Shown here: positions 46,529-55,912 of the stretch, piece after piece | Position numbering within the stretch: the first letter of the stretch is position 1 | How the letters are laid out: every line of letters starts with the position of its first letter | DNA from: Bordetella parapertussis | GTDB lineage: Bacteria > Pseudomonadota > Gammaproteobacteria > Burkholderiales > Burkholderiaceae_C | Length of the DNA: 55,912 nucleotides | Assembly (NCBI GenBank): GCA_945861305.1 | Contig: CAMATW010000015.1 | Coordinates: forward strand, 1 to 55,912 | Direction: 5' to 3' | Program-made: the position numbers and the translations under genes | Notes under the pieces: generated by a model | What the model saw: only the letters and a program-made list of their open reading frames with translations | Told to the model about the DNA's origin: nothing | The model's database searches: none

Positions 46529-48274
46529 TTAAGTGCCCAACTTCGCCTTCAACAACCCCAACACCTCAGCCACCGCCACCTTGCTGGCCTCGGTGTCGCG
46601 GCGATGCTGGTATTCCACCAAGCCGTCTTTGAGGCCTTTGTCGCCAATGGTCACGCGGTGGGGCACGCCGATCAGCTCCCAGTCGGCGAACATGACACCG
46701 GGGCGCTCGCCGCGGTCGTCCAAGATCACGTCCACACCGGCGGCCAGCAAGTCGGCAAACAGCTTGTCGGCGGCAGATTTGACATCGGGGCTGCGGTCGG
46801 GGCCGATGGGGCAAATCACAACGGTGAAGGGCGCCAAGGCATCAGGCCAGATGATGCCTTTGGCATCGTGGTTTTGCTCGATGGCGGCTGCGGGCAAGCG
46901 GGTGATGCCAATGCCGTAGCAACCCATCTCGAAGTGCTTGGGCTTGCCGTCGTCGGCCAAAAACGTGGCGTTCATGGCTTGGCTGTACTTGGTGCCGAGG
47001 TAAAAAATATGCCCCACCTCGATGCCACGCTCGATGGCCAACACGCCTTTGCCGTCCGGCGAAGCGTCGCCTTCGACCACGTTGCGAATGTCAGCCACCA
47101 TATCGGGCTCGGGCAGGTCGCGGCCCCAATTGGCACCGGTCATGTGAAAGTCCACCGCGTTGGCGCCACACACCCAATCGGCCATCACCGCCACATCGCG
47201 GTCGATGACGATTTTTAACGGCTTTTGCAAGCCGATAGGGCCTAAATAACCGGGTTTGCAACCAAAATGGTCTTCAATTTCGGCGATGGTGGCAAACCGG
47301 AAGCCTTTTTCAAAGCCTGGCAACTTGCCCACCTTCACCTCGTTCATGTCATGGTCCCCGCGAACCAGCAGCAGCCAAACCTGCGATTTGACGACAACAC
47401 CCTCGTTATTGAGCTCATCTGTCGCCAAAACCAGCGATTTGATGGTTTTCGTCAAAGGCAGGCCCAACAACTCGGCCACATCTGCACACGTGCTTTTGCC
47501 AGGGGTGAGGGTTTTCGCCAATGCTTGGGTGGCGGCGGGTCGTGCGCCTTGCGGCGCCAAAGCCTCGGCTTTTTCGATGTTGGCGGCGTAGTCGCTGGTG
47601 GGGCAATAGACGATGGCATCTTCGCCGGTGGCGGCAATCACTTGGAACTCTTCGCTCAGGTCGCCGCCAATCGCGCCGCTGTCGGCAGCCACGGCGCGGT
47701 AGCGCAAACCAAAACGGTCGAAGATGGCGCGGTAGGCTTGCGCCATCCATTGGTAGCTGGCCTTGGCGGCGTGGGCGTCGCGGTCAAAGCTGTAGGCGTC
47801 TTTCATGGTGAACTCGCGCCCACGCATCAAGCCAAAACGCGGGCGGCGCTCGTCGCGGAATTTGGTCTGTATTTGGTAGAGGTTTTTGGGTAACTGCTTG
47901 TAGCTGCGCAGTTCTTGGCGGGCGATGTCGGTGACCACCTCTTCGCTGGTGGGCTGCACCACAAAGTCTCGGCCATGGCGGTCTTGGATGCGCAGCAACT
48001 CGGGGCCCATTTTTTCAAAGCGACCCGTCTCGTGCCACAGCTCCGAGGGCTGCACCACTGGCATGGAAAGCTCGATGGCGCCAGCACGGTTCATCTCTTC
48101 TCGCACGATGGCCTCGACCTTGCGAATCACCCGCAAGCCCATGGGCATGTAGGTATAGATGCCGGCACCCAGCTTTTTGATCATGCCTGAGCGCATCATC
48201 AGCTGATGGCTGGCAACCTCAGCGTCGGCAGGGGCTTCTTTGAGGGTGGAGATGAGGAATTGTGAGGCTTTCAT
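46529..48274 (-). CDS. proS: Prolyl-tRNA synthetase
   Basis: A 581-residue bacterial-type class II synthetase with the editing insertion. It starts [19 protein letters not shown], the usual family N-terminus, so I chose 48274 over the ATG at 48301; neither has a strong ribosome site. Motif 2 region [26 protein letters not shown], the INS/YbaK editing domain in the middle and the anticodon-binding domain at the end are all present. It diverges from rppH. Confidence 0.96.
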   Translation of the reverse strand: MKASQFLISTLKEAPADAEVASHQLMMRSGMIKKLGAGIYTYMPMGLRVIRKVEAIVREEMNRAGAIELSMPVVQPSELWHETGRFEKMGPELLRIQDRHGRDFVVQPTSEEVVTDIARQELRSYKQLPKNLYQIQTKFRDERRPRFGLMRGREFTMKDAYSFDRDAHAAKASYQWMAQAYRAIFDRFGLRYRAVAADSGAIGGDLSEEFQVIAATGEDAIVYCPTSDYAANIEKAEALAPQGARPAATQALAKTLTPGKSTCADVAELLGLPLTKTIKSLVLATDELNNEGVVVKSQVWLLLVRGDHDMNEVKVGKLPGFEKGFRFATIAEIEDHFGCKPGYLGPIGLQKPLKIVIDRDVAVMADWVCGANAVDFHMTGANWGRDLPEPDMVADIRNVVEGDASPDGKGVLAIERGIEVGHIFYLGTKYSQAMNATFLADDGKPKHFEMGCYGIGITRLPAAAIEQNHDAKGIIWPDALAPFTVVICPIGPDRSPDVKSAADKLFADLLAAGVDVILDDRGERPGVMFADWELIGVPHRVTIGDKGLKDGLVEYQHRRDTEASKVAVAEVLGLLKAKLGT

Positions 48275-48377
48275 GGTCTGCTGTGCCGCATAAATCGGCA
48301 TAAAGGAATGGTCAGCCCTATTGATGCAAGTCGTTGTCTGTGCATAATGGACTCAGTTGAAAATTTGAGGTTTGATT

Positions 48378-48938
48378 ATGCTTGACCGAGATGGCTTTAG
48401 GCCTAACGTCGGCATCATTTTGCTCAATCTGAGGAATCAGGTTTTTTGGGGCAAGCGCATTCGCACCCACAGTTGGCAATTCCCGCAAGGCGGCATAGAC
48501 CGCGGCGAAACTCCCGAGCAAGCCATGTACAGGGAATTGCAAGAAGAAGTGGGGCTGTTGGCAGAACATGTGCGCATCGTTGCCCGAACCCGAGACTGGT
48601 TGCGCTATGAAGTGCCAGACCGCTACATCCGAAAGGATGCCCGCGGTCATTACAAGGGGCAAAAACAAATATGGTTTTTGCTGCAATTGGTCGTGCCTGA
48701 TCACGCCTTGAACCTGCGCGCCAGCACCCACCCCGAATTCGATGCTTGGCGCTGGAACGACTATTGGGTGCCACTGGACTCCGTGGTCGATTTCAAGCGC
48801 GGTGTATACGAATTGGCGCTGATTGAGTTGTCACGCTTTTTGCCGCCACAAGAACCCAAAAGCCGTTTTTTGCGCCAAGGGATGCGTCATGGCGACAGCA
48901 TGGACGGCGCTGAACAGCGCCCCACTGCGCCCAATTAA
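48378..48938 (+). CDS. rppH: RNA pyrophosphohydrolase
   Basis: A 186-residue Nudix hydrolase that removes pyrophosphate from mRNA 5' ends and triggers decay. The Nudix box [23 protein letters not shown] is at residues 38-60 and matches GX5EX7[21 protein letters not shown] is the family start, with TGAGG 7 bases upstream. The 3' end overlaps proB by 4 bases. Confidence 0.94.
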   Translation: MLDRDGFRPNVGIILLNLRNQVFWGKRIRTHSWQFPQGGIDRGETPEQAMYRELQEEVGLLAEHVRIVARTRDWLRYEVPDRYIRKDARGHYKGQKQIWFLLQLVVPDHALNLRASTHPEFDAWRWNDYWVPLDSVVDFKRGVYELALIELSRFLPPQEPKSRFLRQGMRHGDSMDGAEQRPTAPN

Positions 48939-50077
48939 GCGGTGAGTACCAAGTTATCGCGGTGAACCATCTCTGGTTCGGCCACATAACCCAGCAGTTT
49001 TTCAATCTCGCTTGACGCCTTGCGGCATAACAAACGGGCTTCAGTACTTGCATAGTTGGCCAAGCCGCGGGCAAACGCTTTGCCGTGCTCATCGCAAATG
49101 GCAATGATGTCACCACGCGAGAACTCGCCCTGCACGCTGTGCATGCCTATGGGCAACAGGCTTTTACCCTCGCTGCACAACTTCACCACCGCGCCCGAAT
49201 CTACCCAGACCGCGCCAGGCAGTTGCAACTGATCCACCATCCACTGCTTTCGCGCTTGCTGCTTGTGGGTAGATGCCACCAACAAGGTACCCAAGCCCTC
49301 CCCCGCAGCCAAGCGCAGCAAAACATCTGGTTCGCGCCCCCAAGCGATCACGGTGCTTGCACCTGAGCCTGCAGCCCTTTTGGCGGCCAGTATTTTGGTG
49401 ATCATGCCGCCCTTGCCGATGCTTGAACCGGCTCCTCCCGCCATCACCTCCAACGCAGGGTCACCCGCTTTGGCTTCGTGCACAAAGGTGGCTTGCTTGT
49501 CCACGCGGGGGTCTGCGGTGTACAAACCTTGTTGGTCTGTGAGGATTACCAAGGCGTCCGCCTCCACCAAGTTCGCCACCAGCGCACCCAAGGTGTCGTT
49601 GTCACCGAATTTGATTTCGTCGTTCACCACCGTGTCGTTTTCATTGATGACGGGCAGCACTTTGTGTTGCAGCAAAGTTAACAAGGTGGAACGGGCATTG
49701 AGGTAGCGCTCGCGGTCGGCCAAGTCGGCGTGCGTCAGCAACACCTGCGCGCTGCGCAAACCTTGCTCGCGCAGCTTGGTTTCGTACATTTGCGCCAAAC
49801 CCATTTGCCCCACCGCCGCTGCGGCTTGCAACTCGTGCAATTCGTGGGGACGGGTGGTCCAACCCAGTCGCTTCATGCCCTCAGCAATCGCGCCACTGGA
49901 AACCATGATGATTTCTCGTGCAGGTTCCGCCTTGGCAAGCGTGGCCATTTGTCGGCACCACTCGCCAATCGCAGTTTCGTCCAAGCCCTTGCCTTCATTG
50001 GTTACCAAGCTCGAACCCACCTTGACCACAATACGTCTGGCGTCAAGCAAGACCTTAGAGCTAGAGGCTTCTTTCAT
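48935..50077 (-). CDS. proB: Glutamate 5-kinase
   Basis: A 380-residue enzyme of the first step of proline synthesis, with an amino acid kinase domain ([13 protein letters not shown] near the start; [24 protein letters not shown]) and a C-terminal PUA domain (from about 285). It follows obgE after 5 bases, the typical rplU-rpmA-obgE-proB order. Confidence 0.96.
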   Translation of the reverse strand: MKEASSSKVLLDARRIVVKVGSSLVTNEGKGLDETAIGEWCRQMATLAKAEPAREIIMVSSGAIAEGMKRLGWTTRPHELHELQAAAAVGQMGLAQMYETKLREQGLRSAQVLLTHADLADRERYLNARSTLLTLLQHKVLPVINENDTVVNDEIKFGDNDTLGALVANLVEADALVILTDQQGLYTADPRVDKQATFVHEAKAGDPALEVMAGGAGSSIGKGGMITKILAAKRAAGSGASTVIAWGREPDVLLRLAAGEGLGTLLVASTHKQQARKQWMVDQLQLPGAVWVDSGAVVKLCSEGKSLLPIGMHSVQGEFSRGDIIAICDEHGKAFARGLANYASTEARLLCRKASSEIEKLLGYVAEPEMVHRDNLVLTA

Positions 50078-50082
50078 GGGTA

Positions 50083-51165
50083 TTAACTTTTAACAGGCGT
50101 GGTGGGCATGACGGCAAAGCGAGGGTCCACCACCTCTGGCTCTTGGGTCGATTGAAACTGCGCTTGCAAATGGTCGTAAATAGCACGTACCAAGCCCTCG
50201 CAACCTTCGCGGTTCAAGGCCGAAATTTCAAACACGGGGCCTTTGTACTTGAACCGTTTGACAAAGTCTTTCACCCGCGCAGCACGTTCGTCGGTTGGCA
50301 CCATGTCCAGCTTGTTCAACACCAGCCAGCGCGGTTTATCGAATAGCTCAGGGTCGTATTTTTTCAGCTCAAGCGTGATGGCTTTGGCTTGTGCAACAGG
50401 GTCTACAGCATCATCAAAAGGAGCCAGGTCAATCATGTGCAACAGCAAACGGGTGCGCTGCAAATGGCGCAAAAACTGATGGCCCAAACCTGCGCCCTCG
50501 GCCGCACCTTCGATCAAGCCGGGCACATCTGCCACCACAAAGCTTTGCTCTGCGGCCACCCTAACCACACCCAAATTGGGGTGCAAAGTGGTAAAGGGGT
50601 AGTCGGCGATCTTGGGTCTGGCGTTGGAGATGGCACTGATGAGAGTAGATTTACCAGCGTTAGGCATCCCCAACAAACCCACATCTGCCAACACTTTCAG
50701 TTCGAGCTTGAGGTTTTTGCGCTCACCCGGCCAGCCGGGGGTTTTTTGGCGCGGGGCGCGGTTGATAGCGCTTTTGAAGCGCATATTGCCAAAGCCGCCG
50801 TCACCACCTTTGGCGATCATGATCACTTCGCCAGGGTTGAGCAACTCATAAAGCACATCGTTGGTTTCAGCGTCAATCAGCAAAGTGCCCACCGGCATTT
50901 TCAAGGTGATGTCGTCGCCTGCTGCGCCAAACATGTCTGAACCCATGCCGTGCTCGCCACGCCGCGCTTCGTGGCGGCGAGAAAAACGGAAATCGACCAA
51001 GGTGTTGAGGCTGGCGTCGGCCACCGCGTAGACATGGCCGCCGCGCCCGCCGTCGCCACCGTTGGGGCCGCCAAACTCTTTGTATTTTTCGTGACGAAAT
51101 GACACGCAGCCATTCCCGCCGTCGCCAGCGATGATGTCGATAAAGGCTTCGTCAACGAATTTCAT
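50083..51165 (-). CDS. obgE: Obg-family GTPase (ObgE/CgtA)
   Basis: A 360-residue ribosome-associated GTPase. The glycine-rich Obg fold (residues 1-158, [15 protein letters not shown]) is followed by the G domain with [26 protein letters not shown] and NKLD. It lies downstream of rpmA, with a terminator-like stem between them. Confidence 0.96.
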   Translation of the reverse strand: MKFVDEAFIDIIAGDGGNGCVSFRHEKYKEFGGPNGGDGGRGGHVYAVADASLNTLVDFRFSRRHEARRGEHGMGSDMFGAAGDDITLKMPVGTLLIDAETNDVLYELLNPGEVIMIAKGGDGGFGNMRFKSAINRAPRQKTPGWPGERKNLKLELKVLADVGLLGMPNAGKSTLISAISNARPKIADYPFTTLHPNLGVVRVAAEQSFVVADVPGLIEGAAEGAGLGHQFLRHLQRTRLLLHMIDLAPFDDAVDPVAQAKAITLELKKYDPELFDKPRWLVLNKLDMVPTDERAARVKDFVKRFKYKGPVFEISALNREGCEGLVRAIYDHLQAQFQSTQEPEVVDPRFAVMPTTPVKS

Positions 51166-51182
51166 AGGGGTATCTTAAAGAA

Positions 51183-51207
51183 CAAAGCCCCGACGAGCGG
51201 GGCTTTG
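51183..51207 (-). terminator. Terminator between rpmA and obgE
   Basis: CAAAGCCCCG and its complement CGGGGCTTTG make a near-perfect 10-bp GC-rich stem with a 5-base loop. Read leftward it ends in GCTTTGTTCTTT, a weak T-run. It would uncouple abundant ribosomal protein expression from obgE. Confidence 0.65.
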
Positions 51208-51235
51208 AAGCTGACGTCGGTCAAAAACCCAAACG

Positions 51236-51493
51236 TCAAACAGGGGTGACGTTCACCATTTGCTTGTTCAAAGCGCCTTTGAACGAGAAAGACACATGGC
51301 CTTCAACCAATGCAAACAGGGTGTGGTCCTTGCCAATGCCGACATTGTTGCCGGGGTGGAACTTGGTCCCGCGCTGGCGAACAATGATGGCGCCAGCGGT
51401 GATGTGCTCGCCGCCAAAGGCTTTGACGCCGAGCATTTTGGGGTTGGAATCGCGGCCGTTACGCGTTGAGCCGCCGCCTTTTTTCTGTGCCAT
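51236..51493 (-). CDS. rpmA: 50S ribosomal protein L27
   Basis: An 85-residue ribosomal protein near the peptidyl transferase centre. It starts [19 protein letters not shown], the usual L27 N-terminus, and has [23 protein letters not shown]. It follows rplU by 14 bases. Confidence 0.98.
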   Translation of the reverse strand: MAQKKGGGSTRNGRDSNPKMLGVKAFGGEHITAGAIIVRQRGTKFHPGNNVGIGKDHTLFALVEGHVSFSFKGALNKQMVNVTPV

Positions 51494-51507
51494 GTTTGTG
51501 TAACTCC

Positions 51508-51819
51508 TTAGGCTTGGATAGAGGCAATTTGCAATTCAGTGAATTGCTGGCGATGCCCTTGACGTTTTTGATAGTGCTTACGGCGGCGCATTTTGAAGAT
51601 ATGAACCTTGTCGTGCTTGCCGTGCGCGAGCACCATGGCTTTGACAGATGCACCGGACACCAAGGGTGTGCCGACTTTGATTTCCGCGCCGTTGCCGACT
51701 GCCAAAACCTGGTCGATCACAATTTCTTGGCCAACATCCGCAGTGATCTGTTCTACTTTGATTTTTTCGCCGGCTGACACGCGATACTGCTTGCCACCGG
51801 TTTTTATGACTGCGTACAT
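51508..51819 (-). CDS. rplU: 50S ribosomal protein L21
   Basis: A 103-residue ribosomal protein. [20 protein letters not shown] and the late [21 protein letters not shown] are diagnostic of L21. It is the first gene of rplU-rpmA-obgE-proB and diverges from ispB. Confidence 0.98.
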   Translation of the reverse strand: MYAVIKTGGKQYRVSAGEKIKVEQITADVGQEIVIDQVLAVGNGAEIKVGTPLVSGASVKAMVLAHGKHDKVHIFKMRRRKHYQKRQGHRQQFTELQIASIQA

Positions 51820-51876
51820 ACGAACCTCTGAAAGAAAGACTCTTTTTCCGCCAAACCATTTTGAGCGGAGCCAAAG

Positions 51877-51904
51877 ATTTTAGCACGCGCAGGGGTTTTG
51901 TCAC
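51877..51904 (-). promoter_or_regulatory. Sigma-70 promoter of rplU
   Basis: Read leftward: GTGACA, 16 bases, TAAAAT. Each hexamer differs from consensus at one position. It starts transcription about 50 bases before the rplU ATG. Confidence 0.6.
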
Positions 51905-51935
51905 TATTTATCGCTCTCTCACCCACTTGCCTAAC

Positions 51936-51941
51936 TATAAT
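51936..51941 (+). promoter_or_regulatory. -10 box upstream of ispB
   Basis: A perfect TATAAT lies 28 bases before the proposed TTG start of ispB, predicting a leader of roughly 20 bases. The -35 region (CTCTCT) is poor. Confidence 0.4.
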
Positions 51942-51969
51942 TAAGCGCTAAAACCATACATTCCCTCCC

Positions 51970-52956
51970 TTGTCCAGCGCCCATACACCCTCTTCCAGCC
52001 CATTTTCTGGCCTCATCGCCAAGGACATGGCTGCGGTTGACCAACTCATTGGCCAGCGACTGTCCTCTAGCGTGCCACTGGTGGGGCAGGTCGCGAAACA
52101 CATCATCACCTCGGGCGGCAAGCGTTTACGTCCCGTGCTTTTGCTGCTGATGGCTGGCGCTTTGGGCTACAAGGGAGACGACCATTTCAAGCTGGCTGCG
52201 GTGGTGGAGTTCATCCACACCGCCACCCTTTTGCACGACGATGTGGTGGACGACTCAGGTATGCGGCGCGGCAAAGCCACCGCCAACGCCTTGTTTGGCA
52301 ACCCCGCCAGTGTGTTGGTTGGCGACTTTTTGTATTCCCGCGCTTTTCAAATGATGGTCGAATGCGGCGAGATGCGCATTTTGGACATCGTGGCCGACGC
52401 CACCAACATCATCGCCGAAGGTGAGGTCATGCAACTCATGAACATGCATGACGCCTCCCTTAAGCAGCAAGACTATTTGAAAGTTATTCGCAGTAAAACT
52501 GCCAAGTTGTTCGAAGCCAGCACGCGTTTGCCCGCCGTGTTGGTGAAGTCCTCTGCGAAGGTTGAGGCGGCCTGCGCCGCTTACGGTCAGGCCTTGGGCA
52601 CCGCATTTCAAGTGATCGACGATGTGCTCGACTATGACGGCGACGCCAACACCATGGGGAAAAACTTGGGCGACGATTTGCGCGAAGGCAAATCCACCTT
52701 GCCGCTTATTTTCGCCATGCAACGCGGCACGCCTAGCCAATGTCAGTTGATTAAAAATGCCATCGAGCAAGGCGATATTGGCGCTCTGACTGACATCGCC
52801 GAGATTGTTCGCTCCACAGGCGCCATGCAAGCCACACGGCAGGCTGCATCGGAGGAAGCGCAGTTGGCACTGCATGCCTTAGAGGTATTGCCCGCCAGCG
52901 AGTACAAAACCGCATTGGCCGATATTGCCGAGCAGTTGCTGGACCGTCAAAATTAA
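51970..52956 (+). CDS. ispB: Octaprenyl diphosphate synthase
   Basis: A 328-residue polyprenyl synthase making the ubiquinone side chain. The two aspartate-rich motifs are DDVVD (residues 90-94, LLHDDVVDDSGMRRG) and DDVLDYDGD. The start is a TTG at 51970 giving MSSAHTPSSS; the true start could be an ATG near residue 20 (MAAVDQLIG), since residues before it are low in complexity. It diverges from rplU, a common betaproteobacterial order. Confidence 0.93.
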   Translation: MSSAHTPSSSPFSGLIAKDMAAVDQLIGQRLSSSVPLVGQVAKHIITSGGKRLRPVLLLLMAGALGYKGDDHFKLAAVVEFIHTATLLHDDVVDDSGMRRGKATANALFGNPASVLVGDFLYSRAFQMMVECGEMRILDIVADATNIIAEGEVMQLMNMHDASLKQQDYLKVIRSKTAKLFEASTRLPAVLVKSSAKVEAACAAYGQALGTAFQVIDDVLDYDGDANTMGKNLGDDLREGKSTLPLIFAMQRGTPSQCQLIKNAIEQGDIGALTDIAEIVRSTGAMQATRQAASEEAQLALHALEVLPASEYKTALADIAEQLLDRQN

Positions 52957-52958
52957 AA

Positions 52959-52987
52959 AAACCCGCTGCCTTGTGAGCAGCGGGTTT
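52959..52987. terminator. Bidirectional terminator between ispB and porin
   Basis: AAACCCGCTGC and GCAGCGGGTTT form an 11-bp perfect stem with a 7-base loop. Read leftward it is followed by a T-run (TTTTTTTAATT), so it is strong for the porin; it also serves ispB. Confidence 0.8.
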
Positions 52988-53030
52988 AGAGTTCTTTATC
53001 CTTCAACTGGCAACAAGGCCAGCGTGGGGA

Positions 53031-54029
53031 TTAGAAGCCGTGGGCGATACCGATCGCTGTTGTGCTGACTTTGCCAGTATTTGCACCCGCTGCTGTTGTT
53101 TCAGACTGTGAACCTTGCTTAACATAAGCAGTTGTGCGCTTGCTCAAAGAGTAATTGAAATTAACTAGGCTGCCTTTGAGTTTGCTGGTTGTGGTTGAAG
53201 CGATTGATTTAGTTTCGCCTGTACCTGCCTGGTAACCGATAGACGCTGCGCCCATTGGAACGTTTATGCCGGTCATAGAGTATTTGGTCGTGCCTGTGCC
53301 GATAGTAGCTTTTGTATTGGAGTAAAACAATTTAGCCATGCCTGCATCATAGGAAAGACCTGTTACTGTGGTTTTACGCTTTGCAGTAGTGCTTGCGGCT
53401 TGGGCGTTTGAATATCCACCAAACATACCCTCGTTCTCACGACTCTCAGAAGCTAAAGTTGCAGCAATTGCACCAGCTGAATAGCCCAAAGTGTAGAAAG
53501 AACCGTTACCAGCATTGGTTGAAGTTGCTGTAGTAGTAACTTCACCGTAAGACTTGCCCACTTGAATGGTCACGCCAGGAACAATGCTGGGCAGGTTGTA
53601 GCTGATGGCATTGGCGCGACGAACGTCTTGTGAATTATCTGTGGCGGTCAGGTATGTGACGCCTGCCATGTTTGGACAGCCAGCAATATCATTGCCGCAA
53701 GCAGCCAAGAAAATGTTGGAGTACTGACGACCAATATTGACTGAACCGAAACCACCTGCCAAGCCTACAAAGCTTTGACGGTTGTTAAGGCCGCCGGAGA
53801 TAGCGTCACTGGTTTCATAACCAAGTTCCATGACGAAACTGGCTGTGAGGCCACCGCCCAGGTCTTCTGAACCTTTGAAGCCAAATTGGCTACCGCCGTT
53901 AAGTACGGAATCAATACCAGTTTTTTTGCTGGCAGCAGCTGAGCCAAGTGTGGTTTTGTCTGAACGATAGGCCTGATCGATAAGGCCGTAAATAGTGGCA
54001 TTAGCCATAGCGCCAGTTACGGCGGCCAT
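53031..54029 (-). CDS. Gram-negative porin (5' end apparently lost)
   Basis: A 332-residue stretch from the first ATG, starting MAAVTGAMANATIYGLIDQA. The mature part matches trimeric general porins of Burkholderiales (GGSQFGFKGSEDLGGGLTASF, RQSFVGLAGGFGSVNIGRQYS) and ends in the C-terminal F needed for outer-membrane assembly. Reading upstream in frame adds GKSSTLVAIAA, clearly the rest of the signal peptide, but the frame then meets a TAA with no ATG, GTG or TTG; only an ATA is available. The normal start codon with its ribosome site seems to be missing, so the gene may be inactive or use AUA. Confidence 0.75.
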   Translation of the reverse strand: MAAVTGAMANATIYGLIDQAYRSDKTTLGSAAASKKTGIDSVLNGGSQFGFKGSEDLGGGLTASFVMELGYETSDAISGGLNNRQSFVGLAGGFGSVNIGRQYSNIFLAACGNDIAGCPNMAGVTYLTATDNSQDVRRANAISYNLPSIVPGVTIQVGKSYGEVTTTATSTNAGNGSFYTLGYSAGAIAATLASESRENEGMFGGYSNAQAASTTAKRKTTVTGLSYDAGMAKLFYSNTKATIGTGTTKYSMTGINVPMGAASIGYQAGTGETKSIASTTTSKLKGSLVNFNYSLSKRTTAYVKQGSQSETTAAGANTGKVSTTAIGIAHGF

Positions 54030-54310
54030 TGCTGCGATTGCAACGAGGGTTGAAGATTTGCCTGCGGCAGCTATTTGTTAAAGGGTGTTTCCAAGGTGCA
54101 CAAATGATTACAGCAATTTGTAATTGCTAATTGTTGTGCGTTATTTGGTGCAGTACTTTTCGCGCATGCACAGTGCGCTCAAAGTGACTTTTTATTTGAT
54201 GGCATGAATGGACGGAAAACGGCAACACGACGGCATATTTGAATTCAGCAAAGCCACACTGCAATTCACGCGTAGTTGTCCAAGTCGGTGTGCTACTTTA
54301 TGCTGTGCGC
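54030..54310. other. Porin/integrase junction region
   Basis: This stretch holds the remaining porin signal-peptide codons (to about 54059), then sequence in which I see no porin leader and no tRNA, and then the 5' region of the recombinase gene. The change from porin code to unrelated AT-rich sequence near 54060 suggests an element boundary. No att repeat can be recognised because the other end is outside the window. Confidence 0.4.
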
Positions 54311-55624
54311 ATGTTGTCAACACGCAATGATTTTGCACGCGATGCTGCCAATGACGGCGCAATTGCACGCACACGCACTGTGCCAATACCCACCAGTATC
54401 ACGGCTGTACCAAACTATCCCAGCAAATTGGTTGTGTACAAGATAGCAGCAAGCAAATATTGGCAGGTACGCTGCTGGCATGCAGGACGCACGCACAAGT
54501 GTTCCACCAAAACAACCAAGCTGTCGCTGGCACAGCGGTTTGCGCGCTGGTTTTACGAAAACTTGTTGGTGAGATATAGCACCAACAACAGTGCATCACA
54601 CTGCGCCACAGATAAAGATGATGCCAACTGCTCCCACGTGACCTTTGGTGCAGTTGCTGCTCAGGTATTTGCCAACGAACAAGCACGTGTGGACCGTGGT
54701 GAGTACGGTGCAGACAGTTTGCGTATGTTTCGCAACCGACTGGATGCACAAATATTGCCCGAGTTTGGTATGCGCAGTGTTGATGACATAACTTATCAGC
54801 AGTTATTGGAATTTGCACAAACACTCAGCACAAAATTCAGCACCACCACTGTGAGCCATTACTTGGTGATTGTGCGCAAGGTGTTGACGCACGCGCAGCG
54901 CAGAGGATTGATCAAGCACGTGCCTGATATTCCGCGCATTAAAGTTCGCTCCAATTCACGCGGCGCGTTCACACCCACAGAGTACTGGCAACTGCTGCGT
55001 GCTGCACGTGCACTGCGCGGCGTCACACATCCCGACACTCGTCAGCAAATGCGCAAACGACTGCACAAGCGATACAACGACAACAAGATGCCACCAGATG
55101 TTGCATGGGCTATTGGCTTCATGGTCAACAGTTTTATTAGACCAGGTGACTTGGTCAAGCTACAACACCGACATGTTGAGATTGTGAAAAACCGGCAGAC
55201 ATATCTGCGCTTGACGCTGCCAGAGACCAAGCTGCATGCTGCACCCATTGTGACGCTGCAGCCTGCTGTACGTATCTACAAACAAATATGTCTGCACCAA
55301 TCAGAGCTCAAGCGTGCAGGTGCAAATGATTATGTGTTTCTGCCTGATATACCCAACCGCAAATATGCCATGAGTGTGATGAGCTACATGTTTGACTGGG
55401 TGCTGCAGCACACAGGCTTGAAGCTGAACCCGCATGGCAATCCGCGCAGCCTGTACAGTCTTCGCCACAGCGCAATTACGTTTAGATTGCTTTACGGACA
55501 AGGTATTGACTTAGTAACACTGGCGCGCAACGCACGCACCAGTGTTGAAGTCATCAACAATCACTACGCCAGCACTGTGACAGGTGAGCAAAACATTGCC
55601 ATGCTGCAAAGCAGGCGCAGGTAA
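54311..55624 (+). CDS. Tyrosine recombinase/integrase
   Basis: A 437-residue phage-type integrase. The catalytic residues read R277 (NSFIRPGDLVKL), R385 in YSLRHSAIT and the nucleophile Y419 in NNHYAST; the usual His before LRH is Tyr, and the usual H/W later is Asn (LARNARTS), both typical of a YSLRH/NHY subgroup. An N-terminal SAM-like core-binding domain lies at about 120-215. An alternative TTG start at 54239 adds 24 residues. GC is about 45% in sampled lines, below the window average, consistent with transfer. Confidence 0.9.
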   Translation: MLSTRNDFARDAANDGAIARTRTVPIPTSITAVPNYPSKLVVYKIAASKYWQVRCWHAGRTHKCSTKTTKLSLAQRFARWFYENLLVRYSTNNSASHCATDKDDANCSHVTFGAVAAQVFANEQARVDRGEYGADSLRMFRNRLDAQILPEFGMRSVDDITYQQLLEFAQTLSTKFSTTTVSHYLVIVRKVLTHAQRRGLIKHVPDIPRIKVRSNSRGAFTPTEYWQLLRAARALRGVTHPDTRQQMRKRLHKRYNDNKMPPDVAWAIGFMVNSFIRPGDLVKLQHRHVEIVKNRQTYLRLTLPETKLHAAPIVTLQPAVRIYKQICLHQSELKRAGANDYVFLPDIPNRKYAMSVMSYMFDWVLQHTGLKLNPHGNPRSLYSLRHSAITFRLLYGQGIDLVTLARNARTSVEVINNHYASTVTGEQNIAMLQSRRR

Positions 55625-55630
55625 CTGCGG

Positions 55631-55912
55631 TTATTTCTTAAACCCTTCACGCAGCTTGTTGCTGGCAGCGTCAATTTGTGCATCCAGCTCTGCATTTTGT
55701 GTTGCAGCAATCAGTACATCCAGCACATTAACCAGTTCGCGCGGGTTAGCAATTTCCACTGCAGTCTTTCCCTTGCCCAACTCCAGCGTCTTGCTACCGT
55801 AGAAAACGCTCAGCAGTGTTTCGTTCTTTTCGCCTGTCCACCACCATGGCTTGATGCGCACAGGCATCTCGCGCACAGTTTTGCTGCCGTCCATATCGCG
55901 CACGCTGCGCAA
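55631..55912 (-). CDS. DUF6641-like hypothetical protein (5' end beyond window)
   Basis: Only the C-terminal 93 codons are visible, ending LREGFKK. It is hydrophilic, with a conserved-looking VRIKPWWWTGEKNETLL segment, FYGSKTLELGKGKTAVEIANPRELVNVLD and a Q/N-rich helix. I recall this pattern in DUF6641 proteins carried next to integrases on mobile elements, but I cannot verify it. It ends 6 bases from the integrase stop, convergent, and probably belongs to the same element. Confidence 0.5.
   Translation of the reverse strand: MRSVRDMDGSKTVREMPVRIKPWWWTGEKNETLLSVFYGSKTLELGKGKTAVEIANPRELVNVLDVLIAATQNAELDAQIDAASNKLREGFKK

Noticed and set aside
1..55912. CRISPR arrays, rRNA or tRNA genes
   Set aside because: I looked at the larger gaps and found no regularly spaced repeats and no cloverleaf-like sequences; a tRNA search program could confirm.

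Overview
The window looks like a chromosomal segment of a betaproteobacterium of the order Burkholderiales, most likely Comamonadaceae (Limnohabitans/Rhodoferax/Polaromonas-like). This rests on gene content and order: boxCBA with a BoxR/BzdR-type regulator, FmdB-DUF502-aspS, DUF971-ubiE-Tim44-ubiJ-ubiB, rplU-rpmA-obgE-proB, DUF3460-scpA-panB-panC and a DUF3683 FAD/Fe-S fusion. Coding density is high, GC is moderate, and the genes lie in short operons on both strands. I saw no rRNA, tRNA or CRISPR array.

Layout. 1-5.3 kb: the 5' part of ccmA, a FemAB/GNAT-like protein, a small membrane protein, an MsbA-like ABC exporter, an MFS transporter and a SAM methyltransferase. 5.5-10.7 kb: the aerobic benzoyl-CoA (box) pathway, boxR-boxC-boxB-boxA, transcribed leftward and carrying three perfect TGCA-N6-TGCA candidate operators. 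10.7-14.9 kb: apbC and metG diverge, with a mazEF-type toxin-antitoxin pair and a dispersed repeat between them; metG contains an AT-rich tract that looks recombined. 14.9-25.3 kb: MobA-like nucleotidyltransferase, SulP transporter, DUF3460, scpA, panB, panC, then leftward rhodanese-grxC-secB-gpsA, then rightward gpmA, ctpA and moeB. 25.2-30.7 kb: a packed leftward folE-BLUF-DUF429-GNAT operon, then aspS, DUF502 and FmdB. 30.8-33.8 kb: polyamine-type ABC binding protein and two permeases with no ATPase gene.

33.8-42.3 kb: ubiquinone genes (ubiB, ubiJ, ubiE) with Tim44-like and DUF971 proteins, a 1288-residue FAD/Fe-S oxidoreductase and a small membrane protein. 42.3-45.8 kb: hemA-prfA-prmC-grxD. 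45.9-51.9 kb: lytic transglycosylase, proS, rppH, proB, obgE, rpmA and rplU. 52-55.9 kb: ispB, a porin whose 5' end appears to be missing, a tyrosine recombinase of lower GC, and a partial gene running off the right edge. The stretch from about 54.06 kb rightward is probably the end of an integrated element, and the porin was probably cut by it.

Most of the window is conserved housekeeping. The points that stand out are the regularly spaced box operators, the BLUF photoreceptor inside a folE operon, the mosaic metG beside an inserted toxin-antitoxin module, and the porin/integrase junction.
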